48,179 bases of DNA from Flavobacteriales bacterium. GTDB lineage: Bacteria > Bacteroidota > Bacteroidia > Flavobacteriales_C > GCA-002722245. A model generated the notes under the pieces. The model searched no databases. It was not told the origin of the DNA and worked only from the letters and a program-made list of their open reading frames with translations. Every line of letters begins with the position of its first letter. Within the stretch, counting starts at the first letter, position 1. Location of the stretch: contig JAHEZM010000028.1 of the NCBI GenBank assembly GCA_023251075.1, positions 1-48,179 of the forward strand, given 5' to 3'. The position numbers were made by a program, and so were the translations under genes. Positions 27,142-37,721 of the stretch are shown here, in pieces.

Positions 27142-27546
27142 TTATCCTCTCTTCAGTCTCTGAACCAAATCTTTTTGTACTTCCATCCAGTCGTCGTAAA
27201 GCTGAGAACCGATATACATTTCTTTTATTTCTGAACCGCGAATAATTTTATTTACACCGTCAATTGCTTTTTTAATCAACTCTTCGTCGGGTTTTATTTT
27301 ATTGGCAGTAATCCAATCTTCTAATGTTTCAGGAATATCATCTGCCGGATCTTCTTTAATAGCTGCTACCGTTTCTGCTGCTGCTAAAAAATTGCAGCAG
27401 GTCATCATGTCGGTATCCGTTGGTTTGAAGTTTTTCAAAAAGTTGTCGATTTCTTTAGCGATGTTCGCTACTTTGTTCGACTGAACTAATTCTTCAGCCC
27501 ATTCTAAAGATGTGTCGTTTTCGAAGTTGCTAATACCCCAGCTCAT
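27142..27546 (-). CDS. DUF4259 family protein
   Basis: 134 residues beginning MSWGISNFENDTSLEWAEEL, the characteristic opening of DUF4259. The remainder is helical and acidic, with a CCNFLAAAETVAA stretch that fits the family. It has no signal peptide; the function is unknown. It follows the methylmalonyl-CoA mutase large-subunit gene by 29 bases and may be co-transcribed. It ends near the 27017-27110 repeat. Confidence 0.8.
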   Translation of the reverse strand: MSWGISNFENDTSLEWAEELVQSNKVANIAKEIDNFLKNFKPTDTDMMTCCNFLAAAETVAAIKEDPADDIPETLEDWITANKIKPDEELIKKAIDGVNKIIRGSEIKEMYIGSQLYDDWMEVQKDLVQRLKRG

Positions 27547-27575
27547 ATTTTAATTTTTAATGATTAGTTTTTAAT

Positions 27576-29621
27576 TCAAATTATCTTTCCAATTATATCT
27601 TCTGCTGCTTCAGGTATCTTAGTACCCGGACCGAATATACCGATCACTCCGCTTTTGTACAAAAAATTATGATCTTGTTCTGGTATAACGCCACCCACTA
27701 TTACTTTAATATCCTCTCTGTTTTTCTTTTTTAGTTCTTGTAATACTTCGGGTACTAAAGTTTTGTGTCCGGCTGCCAAAGAAGAAATGCCTATCAAATG
27801 AACGTCGTTTTCTATGGCTTGTTTTACACATTCTTGTGGCGTTTGAAACAATTGTCCTAAATCCACATCAAACCCCAAATCAGCGAAGGCGGTGGCAATT
27901 ACTTTTGCGCCTCTATCATGGCCATCTTGCCCTAATTTCGAAATTAGAATTCGCGGAGGTCTTCCGTGTTTTAGCGCAAATTCTTTTACTTTTTGCATTA
28001 CTAATTTAAAATCGTTTTGATTACTGTAAGTGTTGCCATAAACACCTGCACTCACATTGTATTTAGGTTGATATCGTGTAAACTCTTTTTCTAAGGCCAA
28101 TGATATTTCTCCTAAAGTAGCTCTCATACGGGCAGCCTCCACACACAGTTCCAAAAGATTGAAATTTTCTTTCTGTGCGCTGCTGGTGATGCGATTCAAT
28201 ATTGCTTCAACCGCTTTATTGTCGCGATTTTCCTTCAAATGTTTTAACCTCGAAATTTGCTTGTTTCTAACTTCTTCATTGTTGATTTGCAGGATATCGA
28301 ACTCGTATTTCTCCTTACTTTGATAGCGATTTAAACCTACAATTATTTCTTTGGTACTATCGATATCGGCCTGGCGTTTTGCTGCTGCTTCTTCAATCAT
28401 TCTTTGTGGTACGCCTGCTTCAATGGCTTTGGTCATGCCACCAATTTCCTCAATTTCATTAATTATTTTTTTAGCTCTCTCTATCATTTCTGAGGTGAGA
28501 TTTTCAAAATATTCACTTCCGCCCAGCGGATCGATATAGGCACAAATTCCGCTTTCTTCCTGAAGAATCAGTTGCGTATTTCTTGCTATGCGTGCCGAAT
28601 TATCGGTGGGTAATGCTACCGCTTCATCAAAGGAGTTGGTATGTAAAGATTGTGTTCCACCCAGCACAGCAGCCAAAGCCTCAATCGTTGTTCGGGCGAT
28701 ATTGTTGAGCGGATCTTGGGCAGTTAGGCTCCATCCGCTGGTTTGACAATGGGCGCGCAACATCATTGATTTTTCATTTTTTGCTCCCATTTTTTGCATC
28801 CACTCACACCATAGTGTTCTGCCGGCTCTCATTTTTGCAGCTTCAGCAAACACATTCATTCCTATTCCCCAGAAGAAGGAAAGACGGGGAGCAAAATCAT
28901 CAATTTTTAATCCCGATTGAATTCCTGTTTTCACATACTCTAACCCGTCGGCAATGGTCAAAGCTAATTCCAAAGTAGCATCAGCTCCGGCTTCTTGCAT
29001 GTGGTAGCCCGAAATACTGATGGAATTAAATTTGGTCATTTTCTCGGCGGTGAATTGAAAAATATCTTTTACAATTCTCATGGATGGTGCAGGTGGATAA
29101 ATGAAAGTGTTACGCACCATAAATTCTTTCAAAATATCGTTTTGAATGGTGCCTTGCAAATCATTTGTTTTTACTCCTTGTTCTTCTGCAGCCACAATAT
29201 AAAAAGCCATAATGGGCAATACGGCGCCATTCATGGTCATAGAAACCGAAACTTCATTTAAAGGAATTCCTTGAAAAAGAATTTTCATGTCTTCCACCGA
29301 ATCTATGGCAACACCCGCCATTCCTACGTCGCCATGTACACGAGGATGGTCGCTATCGTAACCGCGATGGGTAGGTAAATCGAAAGCAATCGACAATCCT
29401 TTTTGTCCGCCTGCTAAATTTTTTTTGTAAAATTCATTCGATGCTTCAGCCGTGGAAAATCCTGCATATTGTCGGATAGTCCATGGTTTTTCAGTGTACA
29501 TGGTAGGATAGGGGCCGCGCAGGAAATTGGGTTTACCTGCATCGGCCAAAGTAAATTCTTTAACCTTTTCAGCCGAAACAAATTGATTGTATTTTATTTT
29601 CGAAAAATCTGGTTTCATCAT
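27576..29621 (-). CDS. mutB: Methylmalonyl-CoA mutase large subunit
   Basis: 681 residues. The substrate barrel includes [20 protein letters not shown] and [16 protein letters not shown]. The C-terminal B12 domain carries the base-off motif [10 protein letters not shown] (DxHxxG). It interconverts methylmalonyl-CoA and succinyl-CoA, linking propionate and odd-chain or branched-chain breakdown to the TCA cycle. It overlaps the short small-subunit gene by one base (TAATG). Length and motifs are normal. No cobalamin riboswitch was seen upstream. Confidence 0.96.
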   Translation of the reverse strand: MMKPDFSKIKYNQFVSAEKVKEFTLADAGKPNFLRGPYPTMYTEKPWTIRQYAGFSTAEASNEFYKKNLAGGQKGLSIAFDLPTHRGYDSDHPRVHGDVGMAGVAIDSVEDMKILFQGIPLNEVSVSMTMNGAVLPIMAFYIVAAEEQGVKTNDLQGTIQNDILKEFMVRNTFIYPPAPSMRIVKDIFQFTAEKMTKFNSISISGYHMQEAGADATLELALTIADGLEYVKTGIQSGLKIDDFAPRLSFFWGIGMNVFAEAAKMRAGRTLWCEWMQKMGAKNEKSMMLRAHCQTSGWSLTAQDPLNNIARTTIEALAAVLGGTQSLHTNSFDEAVALPTDNSARIARNTQLILQEESGICAYIDPLGGSEYFENLTSEMIERAKKIINEIEEIGGMTKAIEAGVPQRMIEEAAAKRQADIDSTKEIIVGLNRYQSKEKYEFDILQINNEEVRNKQISRLKHLKENRDNKAVEAILNRITSSAQKENFNLLELCVEAARMRATLGEISLALEKEFTRYQPKYNVSAGVYGNTYSNQNDFKLVMQKVKEFALKHGRPPRILISKLGQDGHDRGAKVIATAFADLGFDVDLGQLFQTPQECVKQAIENDVHLIGISSLAAGHKTLVPEVLQELKKKNREDIKVIVGGVIPEQDHNFLYKSGVIGIFGPGTKIPEAAEDIIGKII

Positions 29622-30322
29622 TACAATTGTTTCTCCATAAAATAAATTTTTCCATTGACTGCTTTAGCGTATTTATTGCCTCCTATCAGCACTTGTTTTT
29701 TATCTTTGTAACGTTGAACTTCGCTATCGTTATTTTCTTTAATCCATTGTTGAATTCTTCCAGAAGAAAGTATCTTACTGTATCCACCTTCTTTTTCTAT
29801 TTCTTGAAAAATAGTCCAGCTTTCCTGAGCCACTTCATCACTTTTTATTTTTAGTGTTGTAGCCCCTTTTATAGGATTTTGTAGGGTTTTTAATCGTGCT
29901 TCTTCTTTGAGCAAATGGATAATATTTTCACTAATTCTTTTTGATTTTTCTTGTTGGTTGAAAGAACTCATTTGAATATCATCAACCTGGGCTAGAATTA
30001 GCGAAAAAGCTTGAATACTCTGGCGAATTAAATTCAATTCACTATCGTTGGAAGTGTAATAACGAGTTCCCATTACACCTGTTATTTTAGGTAGTTCATT
30101 GGAATTTGGATAGTAACATTTCACGAGGTTGAACACGAGTAACTTCAAAGCACTGACCTTACTCAATTCAGCAATGAATTGTACACCCACACTAACTTGA
30201 ATTTCAATTGAATTTGGCCTTGTTTTTTTATGAAGTGCTTCGCTGAGTTCTGCTAATATCAACGCAATTTGATGATGTGGTGAAAGACCTTCTTCCTCAA
30301 AAGAACATTGATTAATCACCAT
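29621..30322 (-). CDS. mutA: Truncated methylmalonyl-CoA mutase small subunit
   Basis: 233 residues. Family small subunits are usually about 450 residues or more. What is present matches the later part of the mutase barrel: [17 protein letters not shown], the [21 protein letters not shown] region, [16 protein letters not shown], and a C-terminal [19 protein letters not shown]...GGNKYAKAV. The start of the barrel and any B12 domain are missing. The reading frame is intact and coupled to mutB, so it is more likely a minimal subunit than a pseudogene. It lies 6 bases after the FtsB-like gene. Confidence 0.82.
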   Translation of the reverse strand: MVINQCSFEEEGLSPHHQIALILAELSEALHKKTRPNSIEIQVSVGVQFIAELSKVSALKLLVFNLVKCYYPNSNELPKITGVMGTRYYTSNDSELNLIRQSIQAFSLILAQVDDIQMSSFNQQEKSKRISENIIHLLKEEARLKTLQNPIKGATTLKIKSDEVAQESWTIFQEIEKEGGYSKILSSGRIQQWIKENNDSEVQRYKDKKQVLIGGNKYAKAVNGKIYFMEKQL

Positions 30323-30328
30323 AAGTTT

Positions 30329-30625
30329 TTACTTTTCTATTATCACAAACAAGTCTTCATTTTTTTTCTTCATTCTAAACATCTCCCTCGCGTATTTTTC
30401 AACGTAAACGGAGTCGCTGAGGTTTCTTAGTAAACTTTTACTGTTATCAATAGATTTTTGATAATGTTCTTTTTTGGTTTCTAATTCTTCTTTTTGCTCT
30501 CCCAATTCATAATGAAAAAATAAATTGTTTTGATCAAAAAAGCATACCCATAAAGCAAAAGCTAAAGAGATGATAACATACTTGTTTTTAAGGTAAGGCA
30601 GTATTTTTTCTTTGGATAAGATCAT
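30329..30625 (-). CDS. FtsB/DivIC-like septum formation initiator
   Basis: 98 residues. One transmembrane helix (about 16-35) is followed by a periplasmic coiled coil (ELGEQKEELETKKEHYQKSI) and the closing motif EKYAREMFRMKKKNEDLFVI typical of FtsB/DivIC. It should form part of the divisome core. It precedes the mutase genes, an association I recall from other Bacteroidota. A near-match -7 box (TAACTTTA, minus strand 30631-30638) precedes it. Confidence 0.88.
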   Translation of the reverse strand: MILSKEKILPYLKNKYVIISLAFALWVCFFDQNNLFFHYELGEQKEELETKKEHYQKSIDNSKSLLRNLSDSVYVEKYAREMFRMKKKNEDLFVIIEK

Positions 30626-30701
30626 AGTACTAAAGTTATTTTAAATCCAGTAACAATGAAAAGAGAAGGAGCTAAGATTATAAACAGCGACTTGTTGGCG
30701 A

Positions 30702-33140
30702 TTAAAATTTAATTTGAAAGGTACCTGTTATTCCAAAGTGTGGGGCTTTTGGGTTATTTAAGTTGGTGAGTCGCCATAGCGCATCGATACGCATTACTTT
30801 AAAAATATTTTCTATTCCAAATCCTGCTTCTAAATAGGGTTGATTCAGGCCCGACATACCCACAGGCAACGATACTATTTTTTGATTTTCCGCAGATACA
30901 CTTCCCATCACCCCTCTGGCAAAAGCCAATTCGCGCCATTGTAATTTTCTAAGCAGAGGAATTTTATTTAAGAACAATCCCTGGAAATGATGGGTAGCCA
31001 TTACCTGAACATATTGATCACTCACAAATTCAAATAAATTCATGAGGTTAAATGCTTCTGCATCGAAATAATAGGAGTTGTTTCCAATGTGTGTGATCAA
31101 TAAAGGGTAAGGTACATTTCCCCATATTTTACCAGCTTCTCCAATAAATTGAGTGTAACCAATATTGCCAATGTACCAGTTGTCTACAATTTTTATTTTG
31201 GCTTTATGAAAACCAAAATCACCTCCTAAAAATCCTTTCATTGCCACCTCGTACGAATAAGTAATGATAGGGTACCTGGTGCTTAAGCTCACTCTCCGGA
31301 AATTTTCCTGTAATATTTTTTCTTTGTAAGCTATTCGTCCCGATAAGGTAAAGCTGCTGTATTTGATAGAGCTTAAAAAGGTGTTATCGGGCTTTTCAAA
31401 AAATAAAGGAGCTACCGGTTTAATATCAAACCAACCAAAAGTAATTCTGTTGTTGGTTCCTTTCATCCATTCTTTTTCGAAGTAAGCGGTATATTTTTCT
31501 ACAAAAAGATATTTAACAGAATCTCGGCGGGAAAGTGAGGCTAAAATATTGTCGTTCAAAAAGGCATCAGGACTGGTATTCATTACCTGCAAATCATTTC
31601 CAATATCTACGCCCAAATAAGTTCTTTTGGGAGAAAGCTTAAAGAAGTATTGCGCGTGAATATCGTATTTTATTTTCCTGTCTAAAGTACCATAAGCGCC
31701 ATAACCAGTAATTCTCCATTTGTCGCTGAATTTAATATTGGTTCTTCCGCAAATTTTATATCTGTTTCCCTCCACACCATTCCAACTAAACGTAGTGTAA
31801 TAAGGTCCCCATTCTAATTTACCTAAAGGAAGAAATCCAGTATAGGTCATGATGAATAGTTTCTTGGCTACGTTAAAATATTTTGTTTGCATTGCGCTAT
31901 CGATATTATTGAAAGACTGCTTTTCTTTCTCACTAAAATCTTTAGGTCGCTTCTCTTCCCAATGATCATACTGCATTACTGCAGAATCGCTTACAATTAC
32001 TTTTTGTGTGGGGTCGAAAAAATTATTTTCCTTGGCTTGATTGATAATGTATTTACTGAAATAGGTTTGTTTTAAACCGTACATTCCTAATTGCTTATCA
32101 GCAAGATTGGCGTCAACGTAAATAGTTTCTTTTAAAGGCATCCAATGACCGTTAACTCTTGTAAAAGTTTTTTCCATTTCCATGCTTTGCACATAGTTGA
32201 TGTTGGCATCTTTAGCCATGTTCATGGTGGCTTTGGTGATGGCATAGCTTGCGCTGTCGATCCAAAGATGTCCGCGAAAAGTAAGTTCCTGAGAACGCAA
32301 TGGAATATAATATAAATGGTAAACAGTATTGCTATCGGTGTGCGTGGTATCTACCAAAATATAGTCGTAAGAGAACGTTCCTAAAGAGGCTAAGGGACTA
32401 ACAAAGTTCTGATTGAAATTAAATATATAGTCGTCGTAAATATTGAAATCGAGATAGAAATTAGAAGAAAATTCTGCAATACTTTTATTTTGAATTCCGG
32501 CAGTATGACTGGCTTCTACAAATTCATTTTCAAGTTTAGGGTTGTTTTTGAAGTAGTATTTTGATGACGTTTCCGATATGAGTAAAGGCACACTTCTTTT
32601 TTTGAAAGTTGTAGAGTCAATATTTTTAAATAAAAAACCAATGGGTTGTAAAAAAATGTTGTGTGCAAAGTTGGTGTCTACATTATTGATATTGAATTGT
32701 ATTTTCGTATAGTTGCTACTTTCGTATGCCTCTAGTTTTTTAAAGTTATTGAGGTCTTTGTTTTCCACCACTTTTTTCATGATGATTTCTGCCGGATCAT
32801 CCTTTTTTCTCTTTCTTTTTTTACCTACAATTTGAACTGTAGAGCTAAGGTTTTCTTTTTTACTTAATTCAATTTTAATAGAGAGAACAGATTTGTTGAT
32901 TGCTATTTTTCTGGTTCGATATCCCACCATAGAAATAACCAGGCTATCTGCTTCATCGGTTTGCAAGTAAAACTTCCCTTCTGCGGTGGCAGCAGTTCCA
33001 TACATTTTCTTGGCTAAATATAAGTTAGCATGAGGAAGTGCTTGTTGCGTAGCAGAATCAATAACGACACCAGCAATTATAATTTGAGCATTGGAGGAAA
33101 TGGAAAGTGAAATGAAAAAAGCAAGTAGTAATTTCCTCAT
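30702..33140 (-). CDS. DUF5686 / CarboxypepD_reg-like outer-membrane protein
   Basis: 812 residues. A signal peptide (MRKLLLAFFISLSISSNAQ) is followed by a CarboxypepD_reg-like (TonB-plug-type) domain at about 20-100 (GVVIDSATQQALPHANLYL, then SMVGYRTRKIAI). A basic KKRKRKKDD stretch precedes the DUF5686 body, which continues as a beta-barrel ending in aromatic-terminated IKF. These are Bacteroidota outer-membrane proteins of unknown role. It is four bases after the DUF551 gene, in the operon starting with the M16 protease. Confidence 0.88.
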   Translation of the reverse strand: MRKLLLAFFISLSISSNAQIIIAGVVIDSATQQALPHANLYLAKKMYGTAATAEGKFYLQTDEADSLVISMVGYRTRKIAINKSVLSIKIELSKKENLSSTVQIVGKKRKRKKDDPAEIIMKKVVENKDLNNFKKLEAYESSNYTKIQFNINNVDTNFAHNIFLQPIGFLFKNIDSTTFKKRSVPLLISETSSKYYFKNNPKLENEFVEASHTAGIQNKSIAEFSSNFYLDFNIYDDYIFNFNQNFVSPLASLGTFSYDYILVDTTHTDSNTVYHLYYIPLRSQELTFRGHLWIDSASYAITKATMNMAKDANINYVQSMEMEKTFTRVNGHWMPLKETIYVDANLADKQLGMYGLKQTYFSKYIINQAKENNFFDPTQKVIVSDSAVMQYDHWEEKRPKDFSEKEKQSFNNIDSAMQTKYFNVAKKLFIMTYTGFLPLGKLEWGPYYTTFSWNGVEGNRYKICGRTNIKFSDKWRITGYGAYGTLDRKIKYDIHAQYFFKLSPKRTYLGVDIGNDLQVMNTSPDAFLNDNILASLSRRDSVKYLFVEKYTAYFEKEWMKGTNNRITFGWFDIKPVAPLFFEKPDNTFLSSIKYSSFTLSGRIAYKEKILQENFRRVSLSTRYPIITYSYEVAMKGFLGGDFGFHKAKIKIVDNWYIGNIGYTQFIGEAGKIWGNVPYPLLITHIGNNSYYFDAEAFNLMNLFEFVSDQYVQVMATHHFQGLFLNKIPLLRKLQWRELAFARGVMGSVSAENQKIVSLPVGMSGLNQPYLEAGFGIENIFKVMRIDALWRLTNLNNPKAPHFGITGTFQIKF

Positions 33141-33144
33141 GATA

Positions 33145-33429
33145 TTACTTTGCTGAGTTTGGTTTTTGTGGTAAAGACATCCAATGACTCACTTCCTGAA
33201 AAAAGTGATTGGTTAAACCTTCCCCGCTCCAAAAATGATCACTTCTACTATTTTTATGTCGGGGTTTATGAGCGCCGTAAAAATTTTTATTGAAACGGAG
33301 AATTTTAATAGGTTGTAAGGTTCTTTCAGTAGGATCACCTGGCGTGGGCACATAGTTTTCAGGCAAATAGGCCAACACCAATTCATTATCAGCTGGTAGT
33401 TGCTCATTTACATTGATCCACTGCATCAT
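33145..33429 (-). CDS. DUF551 family protein
   Basis: 94 residues with the DUF551 pattern: N-terminal WINVNEQLPADNELVLAYLP and C-terminal EVSHWMSLPQKP. The family is common in phage and bacterial genomes; its function is unknown. It has no signal peptide. It lies between the flippase-family gene (5 bases) and the DUF5686 gene (4 bases), so it is operonic. The annotated start is the first of two adjacent ATGs. Confidence 0.85.
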   Translation of the reverse strand: MMQWINVNEQLPADNELVLAYLPENYVPTPGDPTERTLQPIKILRFNKNFYGAHKPRHKNSRSDHFWSGEGLTNHFFQEVSHWMSLPQKPNSAK

Positions 33430-33434
33430 GGTGA

Positions 33435-34712
33435 TTAATTTTGGGGTTGTTGCAATTTACGTTTTCGGTTGTAAATAGGCAAGTAGATGAACGATAAACC
33501 GCCGGCAATTACATTGGTAATAGTCATCATAAATAAGGCAATAAATGAATAAATGAAGGCATTAGGTTCGCTTACACCGTAAACTACTAAGGTAAATGTT
33601 ACCAATACATTCCATGTTCCAATTCCACCTGCGGTAGGTATAATCATACCTACACTTCCCATAATTAATGCTGCAAAAGCAATAACAGGACTCAAGTTTT
33701 GAGTAGATTCATAAGATTTAAAAGAAACATAAAGTACTCCGAAATACATGGTCCAAATCAAGATACTATGAATAAAGAAAGCCCATTTTCTTTTAATGTT
33801 TTTGGTGCTTTTTACTCCTTGCCATAAATCGAAAAGAAGTTTTCCTATTTTGTTTCCGATTTTTGTGGCTAAAATTCTATTTCGCAAAAGATAGAGAGCA
33901 ATTACTACAATAATTCCAATTATTCCTGCAGCAATTAAGTAAGGCCATAAATGAGCTTTTTCTTTCAAGCTTTCTTGAACATCAGGACGATTGAAATAAG
34001 TTTTCATAAAATCGAGCTGACTCAAAACCAATAGTCCTGTTAATATTGCCAAGGCTATCATGTCGATCACCCTTTCTACCAATACGGTTCCCACTAATTT
34101 TGCCACTGGTACTTTTTCGTATTTGTATAAAATAGAACACCTGCTTATTTCACCCGAGCGGGGAATTACCAAATTCGAAAAATACATGATGTTCACACTT
34201 AAAAAAGTGTTCATCGTATCGGGTTTATAACCCAAAGGCTCAATAATAGTTTGCCATCTCACGGCTCTTGAATAGTTACTGATAAGCGATAATATAAAAG
34301 CAAGAATATACCAGCTCATGTCCATGTTTTCAATCTCTTTCCAAAGGTTGATAGGACTCCATGCTTTTAATTTGTATTGAATGTCTTTGGGAGCTACAGT
34401 CGATTTTGTTTCATCGTATTTTTGATAAGCACTTGGTTTTTGCAATGGAATAGTATCCATGATCTCGTAGTAAATACCATCTTCACTTCTTTCTAAAGTA
34501 AAGAATTCACAAGTGCTGTTCGCCGTATCGGTCCATGAAACAACATTTTGATTTAAGTGGTTGGTACTTTTAGTGAAACTAACTTCTTTGAAATTTTTCC
34601 CGCCCTTATTCTTTTCATACAAATACCACATTAAACCTAAGCCAATGCCCAAGAACAACAAATATTTAAGAATATTCAGAATTTTCGCCTTCACGTTGGC
34701 AAAGATGAACAA
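33435..34712 (-). CDS. LPG-synthase-TM/UPF0104 flippase-family protein with FnIII-like insertion
   Basis: 425 residues. Helix 1 spans about 12-31. An insertion at residues 43-119 resembles a fibronectin III module (NVVSWTDTA, FFTLERSEDGIYYEIMDTI, IQYKLKAW) and would face the periplasm. The UPF0104 core follows (ISNYSRAVRWQTII, VNIMYFSNLVIPRSGEISR, VLVERVIDMIALA), with about seven more helices and a basic C-terminus. Core members relate to the lipid-flipping domain of MprF; the lipid handled here is unknown. It is part of the M16-to-DUF5686 operon. The insertion is the odd feature. Confidence 0.85.
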   Translation of the reverse strand: MFIFANVKAKILNILKYLLFLGIGLGLMWYLYEKNKGGKNFKEVSFTKSTNHLNQNVVSWTDTANSTCEFFTLERSEDGIYYEIMDTIPLQKPSAYQKYDETKSTVAPKDIQYKLKAWSPINLWKEIENMDMSWYILAFILSLISNYSRAVRWQTIIEPLGYKPDTMNTFLSVNIMYFSNLVIPRSGEISRCSILYKYEKVPVAKLVGTVLVERVIDMIALAILTGLLVLSQLDFMKTYFNRPDVQESLKEKAHLWPYLIAAGIIGIIVVIALYLLRNRILATKIGNKIGKLLFDLWQGVKSTKNIKRKWAFFIHSILIWTMYFGVLYVSFKSYESTQNLSPVIAFAALIMGSVGMIIPTAGGIGTWNVLVTFTLVVYGVSEPNAFIYSFIALFMMTITNVIAGGLSFIYLPIYNRKRKLQQPQN

Positions 34713-34737
34713 AAAAGTTGAAAATGCCCAATGGTAT

Positions 34738-37671
34738 CTAGTAACCGAAGATTTGTTCGAGAGTTAACAATTTCACTTCTCCTTTTTCACTTAACCATTT
34801 CATATTCAGTGATTTGGTATTTCCTAGAATGAGGTAGGCAAATTTCTTATTGTTTAAATTTTTATTTTGAAAATCAGACAGATCGGTAAAGGTTAGCGTG
34901 TTCAATGCGGAATATAGATCTTTTCTTCTATCGTAGTCATAACCCAATCGCATATTATTTCTGTAAGTTCCGAAGATACTGGCTTTACTGATTCTACCGG
35001 TTTCAATGTTTTGTTTTAGAGAGGTGGTAGCAGTATGCCATATTTTTTCAGAATAAGGTACTTTTTGAATGATAGTATCCATCGATAAAATGGCCTCTTT
35101 CATCTTGTCGGCCTGTGTACCCAACATTCCCCAAAAGGTATAAGGTTCTTCTTTGTAAAATGGTTCGTTGTATGCACCGCCCACGCCATAAGCCAAAGCT
35201 TTCGATTCTCTGATTTCCTGGAAGGTGATCGACGACATGTCACCACCAAAATATTCATTGAAAATTTGAGCGATGGAAGCCACTGAAGGATCGAAGGTTT
35301 TTCCTTTGGTGTAGATCCAAATGCTGGCTTGCTGCATGTTGTAATCTACCACGTAAACCTCGTTTTTCTGTATATCTCTTTTTGTAATGATTTTGGGTGT
35401 TAATCCATCTTGTAAAGTTTTTGGAAAAGTAGATTTTAAAGTAACTAACTGAGCAGGAGAAAGAGCAGGGGAGTATAAACAAATTTGATTTTTGCTCATC
35501 CATAATTTTTCAATTTCGGCCAGTAATTGAGAAGAGCTGAACTGTTCTATTACTTTGGGTGTTGGTTTTTGTAAATAAGGGGAATTGGCGCCATACAAAA
35601 CATAACTCGATTGCGCATTTTGGATCACATCTTTATTCAATTTATCATCCGATTTCATTTTCAGCATTTTCATTTTTAATGCTTTCAATGCTTGTTCATC
35701 CGCAACGCTTTCTGTGAAAAAAGATTGAACAATAGCCAAAGCTTCGGGCATGCTTTCCGCTAAACCATTTAAGTTGATGGTGGTTTCGTGAGCTTTTACA
35801 CTAATGTTGTAATTACATGCAATTTTGTAAAAAGCTTCATTCAATTGTGCATTGGTATATTTTTTAGTTCCTAATTTCTTAAGATAATCTATAGCGCTTT
35901 CCAATAAAGGATTTTCGTACGATCCAAAATCATAATGGATAGAAATTGAAAATAGTGAGTTGTCTTTATTTTCAATCGTCCATAATTCACCTCCATTTTC
36001 CAATTTGCTAATGGCCAATTCTTTTTTGAAATCTACATAAACCGGTTCAATATTTTTAGGATTGCTTTTCGCCAATTCTTTTGCAAATTCACTGGTATTT
36101 TCTCTATTCATTTGAATAGGTGTAATACTTGGTTTTTGAACTTTTGCGGCTGATTTTTCAGTGGAAGTTCTTTTGTAAACTACCACTGCACCTTGAGGAG
36201 AATAATTGCTTTTACAAAATTCAACGATGTCGTTTTTAGTGATTTTTTCCAACTCAGCAATTTCCTCCACTACTTTTTTGTATTCTACTTTGCTATTGAA
36301 TGCTTTTAATAAAGTTCGTGCTGCACCGTCAATCGACTCTCCTGATTTTAGAGATTCATACTTCATGTTTTTAATAATGGCAGGAAGTAACCAATCTTCA
36401 AATTCTCCTTTTTTTAATTTTTCTATTTGCTCAAATAATAATTCCTGGGCTTGTTCTAAAGTTTGGTTTTGCGTAGGTACTGCATATAAAACATGTGCAG
36501 TGTAATCATTGTAGTTTAGCAAATAAGTTCCTGCCTGCGCCACTTTTTGCGTTGAATTTAAATTGATGTCGATTAAACCGGCATAAGCATTGTTTAATAT
36601 TTGATCGATCATATTTAAGATGTAAGCCTTTTTAGTGAAGGGCGAAGCATGAAAGGGATAAGTGAGCATTATATATTCACCATCGGCACCAAACACTTCA
36701 GCTTTTCTTAAAGTGGTAATGGGATCTTCTACTTCATATTTAAAATCGGGAAGCGCTTTTGATTGTAATTTTCCAAAAGATTTATTGATTTCAATAATCA
36801 CTTCATCGGGATTAAAATCTCCCGAAAGGATCAATGCCATATTGTTGGGAACATAGTAAGTGTTGTAAAACTCTTTTATTTTTTTGAGGGAAGGATTTTT
36901 TAAATGTTCTATAGTTCCAATATTGGTTTGGGTTCCGTAAGGATGTTTTAAAAAACATTGTTCTAATAATTTTTCGTAAGCCAATCGATCATCATTATCC
37001 AATGCAATATTTTTTTCTTCATACACTGCCTCCAGTTCGGTATGAAATAAACGGAATACAGGATATTCAAATCTTTCGTATTCTAATTTCAGCCAATTGC
37101 TAATTTGATTCGATGGAATGTTATTCACATAAGTAGTTTGATCGGGCATTGTGAAAGCGTTGGTGCCGGTAGCACCCATCAATGAAATTAAACGGTCGTA
37201 TTCATTAGGGATGGCATATTTTGAGGCTTCGTATGATAAGCTATCGATGGTGTGATAGATCTTTTTTCTTTTTAAAGTATCGGTAGTGCTTCTATAAATT
37301 TCAAATTGATTTTCTATTTCATCCAACAGCACTTTTTCTTTTTCGTAGTGGATGGTTCCCATGTGTTCACTTCCTTTAAATAACATATGCTCTAAATAAT
37401 GCGCTAATCCGGTAGCATCGGCCGGATCGTTTTTACTACCAGCATTTACAGAGATATAAGTTTGAATTCTTGGCTTTTCTTTATTCACACTCAGGTAAAC
37501 TTTAAAACCATTGTCTAAAGTGTAAATTCTGGTTTTTAATGGATCTCCTTCTACTGTTTCGTAAGCGAATTGCTTCTGTGTATTTTGTTGGATTGAATTC
37601 TGCTGTGGTACTTTATTGTAGCAGGATACGGCGAAAATGATAAGAAGCGAAATGCGAAGGATATATTTCAT
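34738..37671 (-). CDS. M16 (pitrilysin-type) metalloprotease, envelope
   Basis: 977 residues, two M16 halves. The active half has H91-x2-E94-H95 (HYLEHMLFKG), with a further glutamate in TELEAVYEEK near residues 212-219. The second half (about 520-977) is inactive, as usual. The signal peptide ends in AVSC (Cys17), a possible lipoprotein site. It should degrade peptides in the periplasm. It heads the operon followed by the flippase-family, DUF551 and DUF5686 genes (25-, 5- and 4-base gaps). Confidence 0.92.
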   Translation of the reverse strand: MKYILRISLLIIFAVSCYNKVPQQNSIQQNTQKQFAYETVEGDPLKTRIYTLDNGFKVYLSVNKEKPRIQTYISVNAGSKNDPADATGLAHYLEHMLFKGSEHMGTIHYEKEKVLLDEIENQFEIYRSTTDTLKRKKIYHTIDSLSYEASKYAIPNEYDRLISLMGATGTNAFTMPDQTTYVNNIPSNQISNWLKLEYERFEYPVFRLFHTELEAVYEEKNIALDNDDRLAYEKLLEQCFLKHPYGTQTNIGTIEHLKNPSLKKIKEFYNTYYVPNNMALILSGDFNPDEVIIEINKSFGKLQSKALPDFKYEVEDPITTLRKAEVFGADGEYIMLTYPFHASPFTKKAYILNMIDQILNNAYAGLIDINLNSTQKVAQAGTYLLNYNDYTAHVLYAVPTQNQTLEQAQELLFEQIEKLKKGEFEDWLLPAIIKNMKYESLKSGESIDGAARTLLKAFNSKVEYKKVVEEIAELEKITKNDIVEFCKSNYSPQGAVVVYKRTSTEKSAAKVQKPSITPIQMNRENTSEFAKELAKSNPKNIEPVYVDFKKELAISKLENGGELWTIENKDNSLFSISIHYDFGSYENPLLESAIDYLKKLGTKKYTNAQLNEAFYKIACNYNISVKAHETTINLNGLAESMPEALAIVQSFFTESVADEQALKALKMKMLKMKSDDKLNKDVIQNAQSSYVLYGANSPYLQKPTPKVIEQFSSSQLLAEIEKLWMSKNQICLYSPALSPAQLVTLKSTFPKTLQDGLTPKIITKRDIQKNEVYVVDYNMQQASIWIYTKGKTFDPSVASIAQIFNEYFGGDMSSITFQEIRESKALAYGVGGAYNEPFYKEEPYTFWGMLGTQADKMKEAILSMDTIIQKVPYSEKIWHTATTSLKQNIETGRISKASIFGTYRNNMRLGYDYDRRKDLYSALNTLTFTDLSDFQNKNLNNKKFAYLILGNTKSLNMKWLSEKGEVKLLTLEQIFGY

Positions 37672-37721
37672 GATATAAATTTTGTGGAGTAAATATAATA
37701 AATGCTCCTAATTTTCTGTAG

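Noticed and set aside
30626-30701. Cobalamin riboswitch upstream of the FtsB-like/mutAB genes
   Set aside because: The gap is only 76 bases and lacks a B12-box-like sequence.
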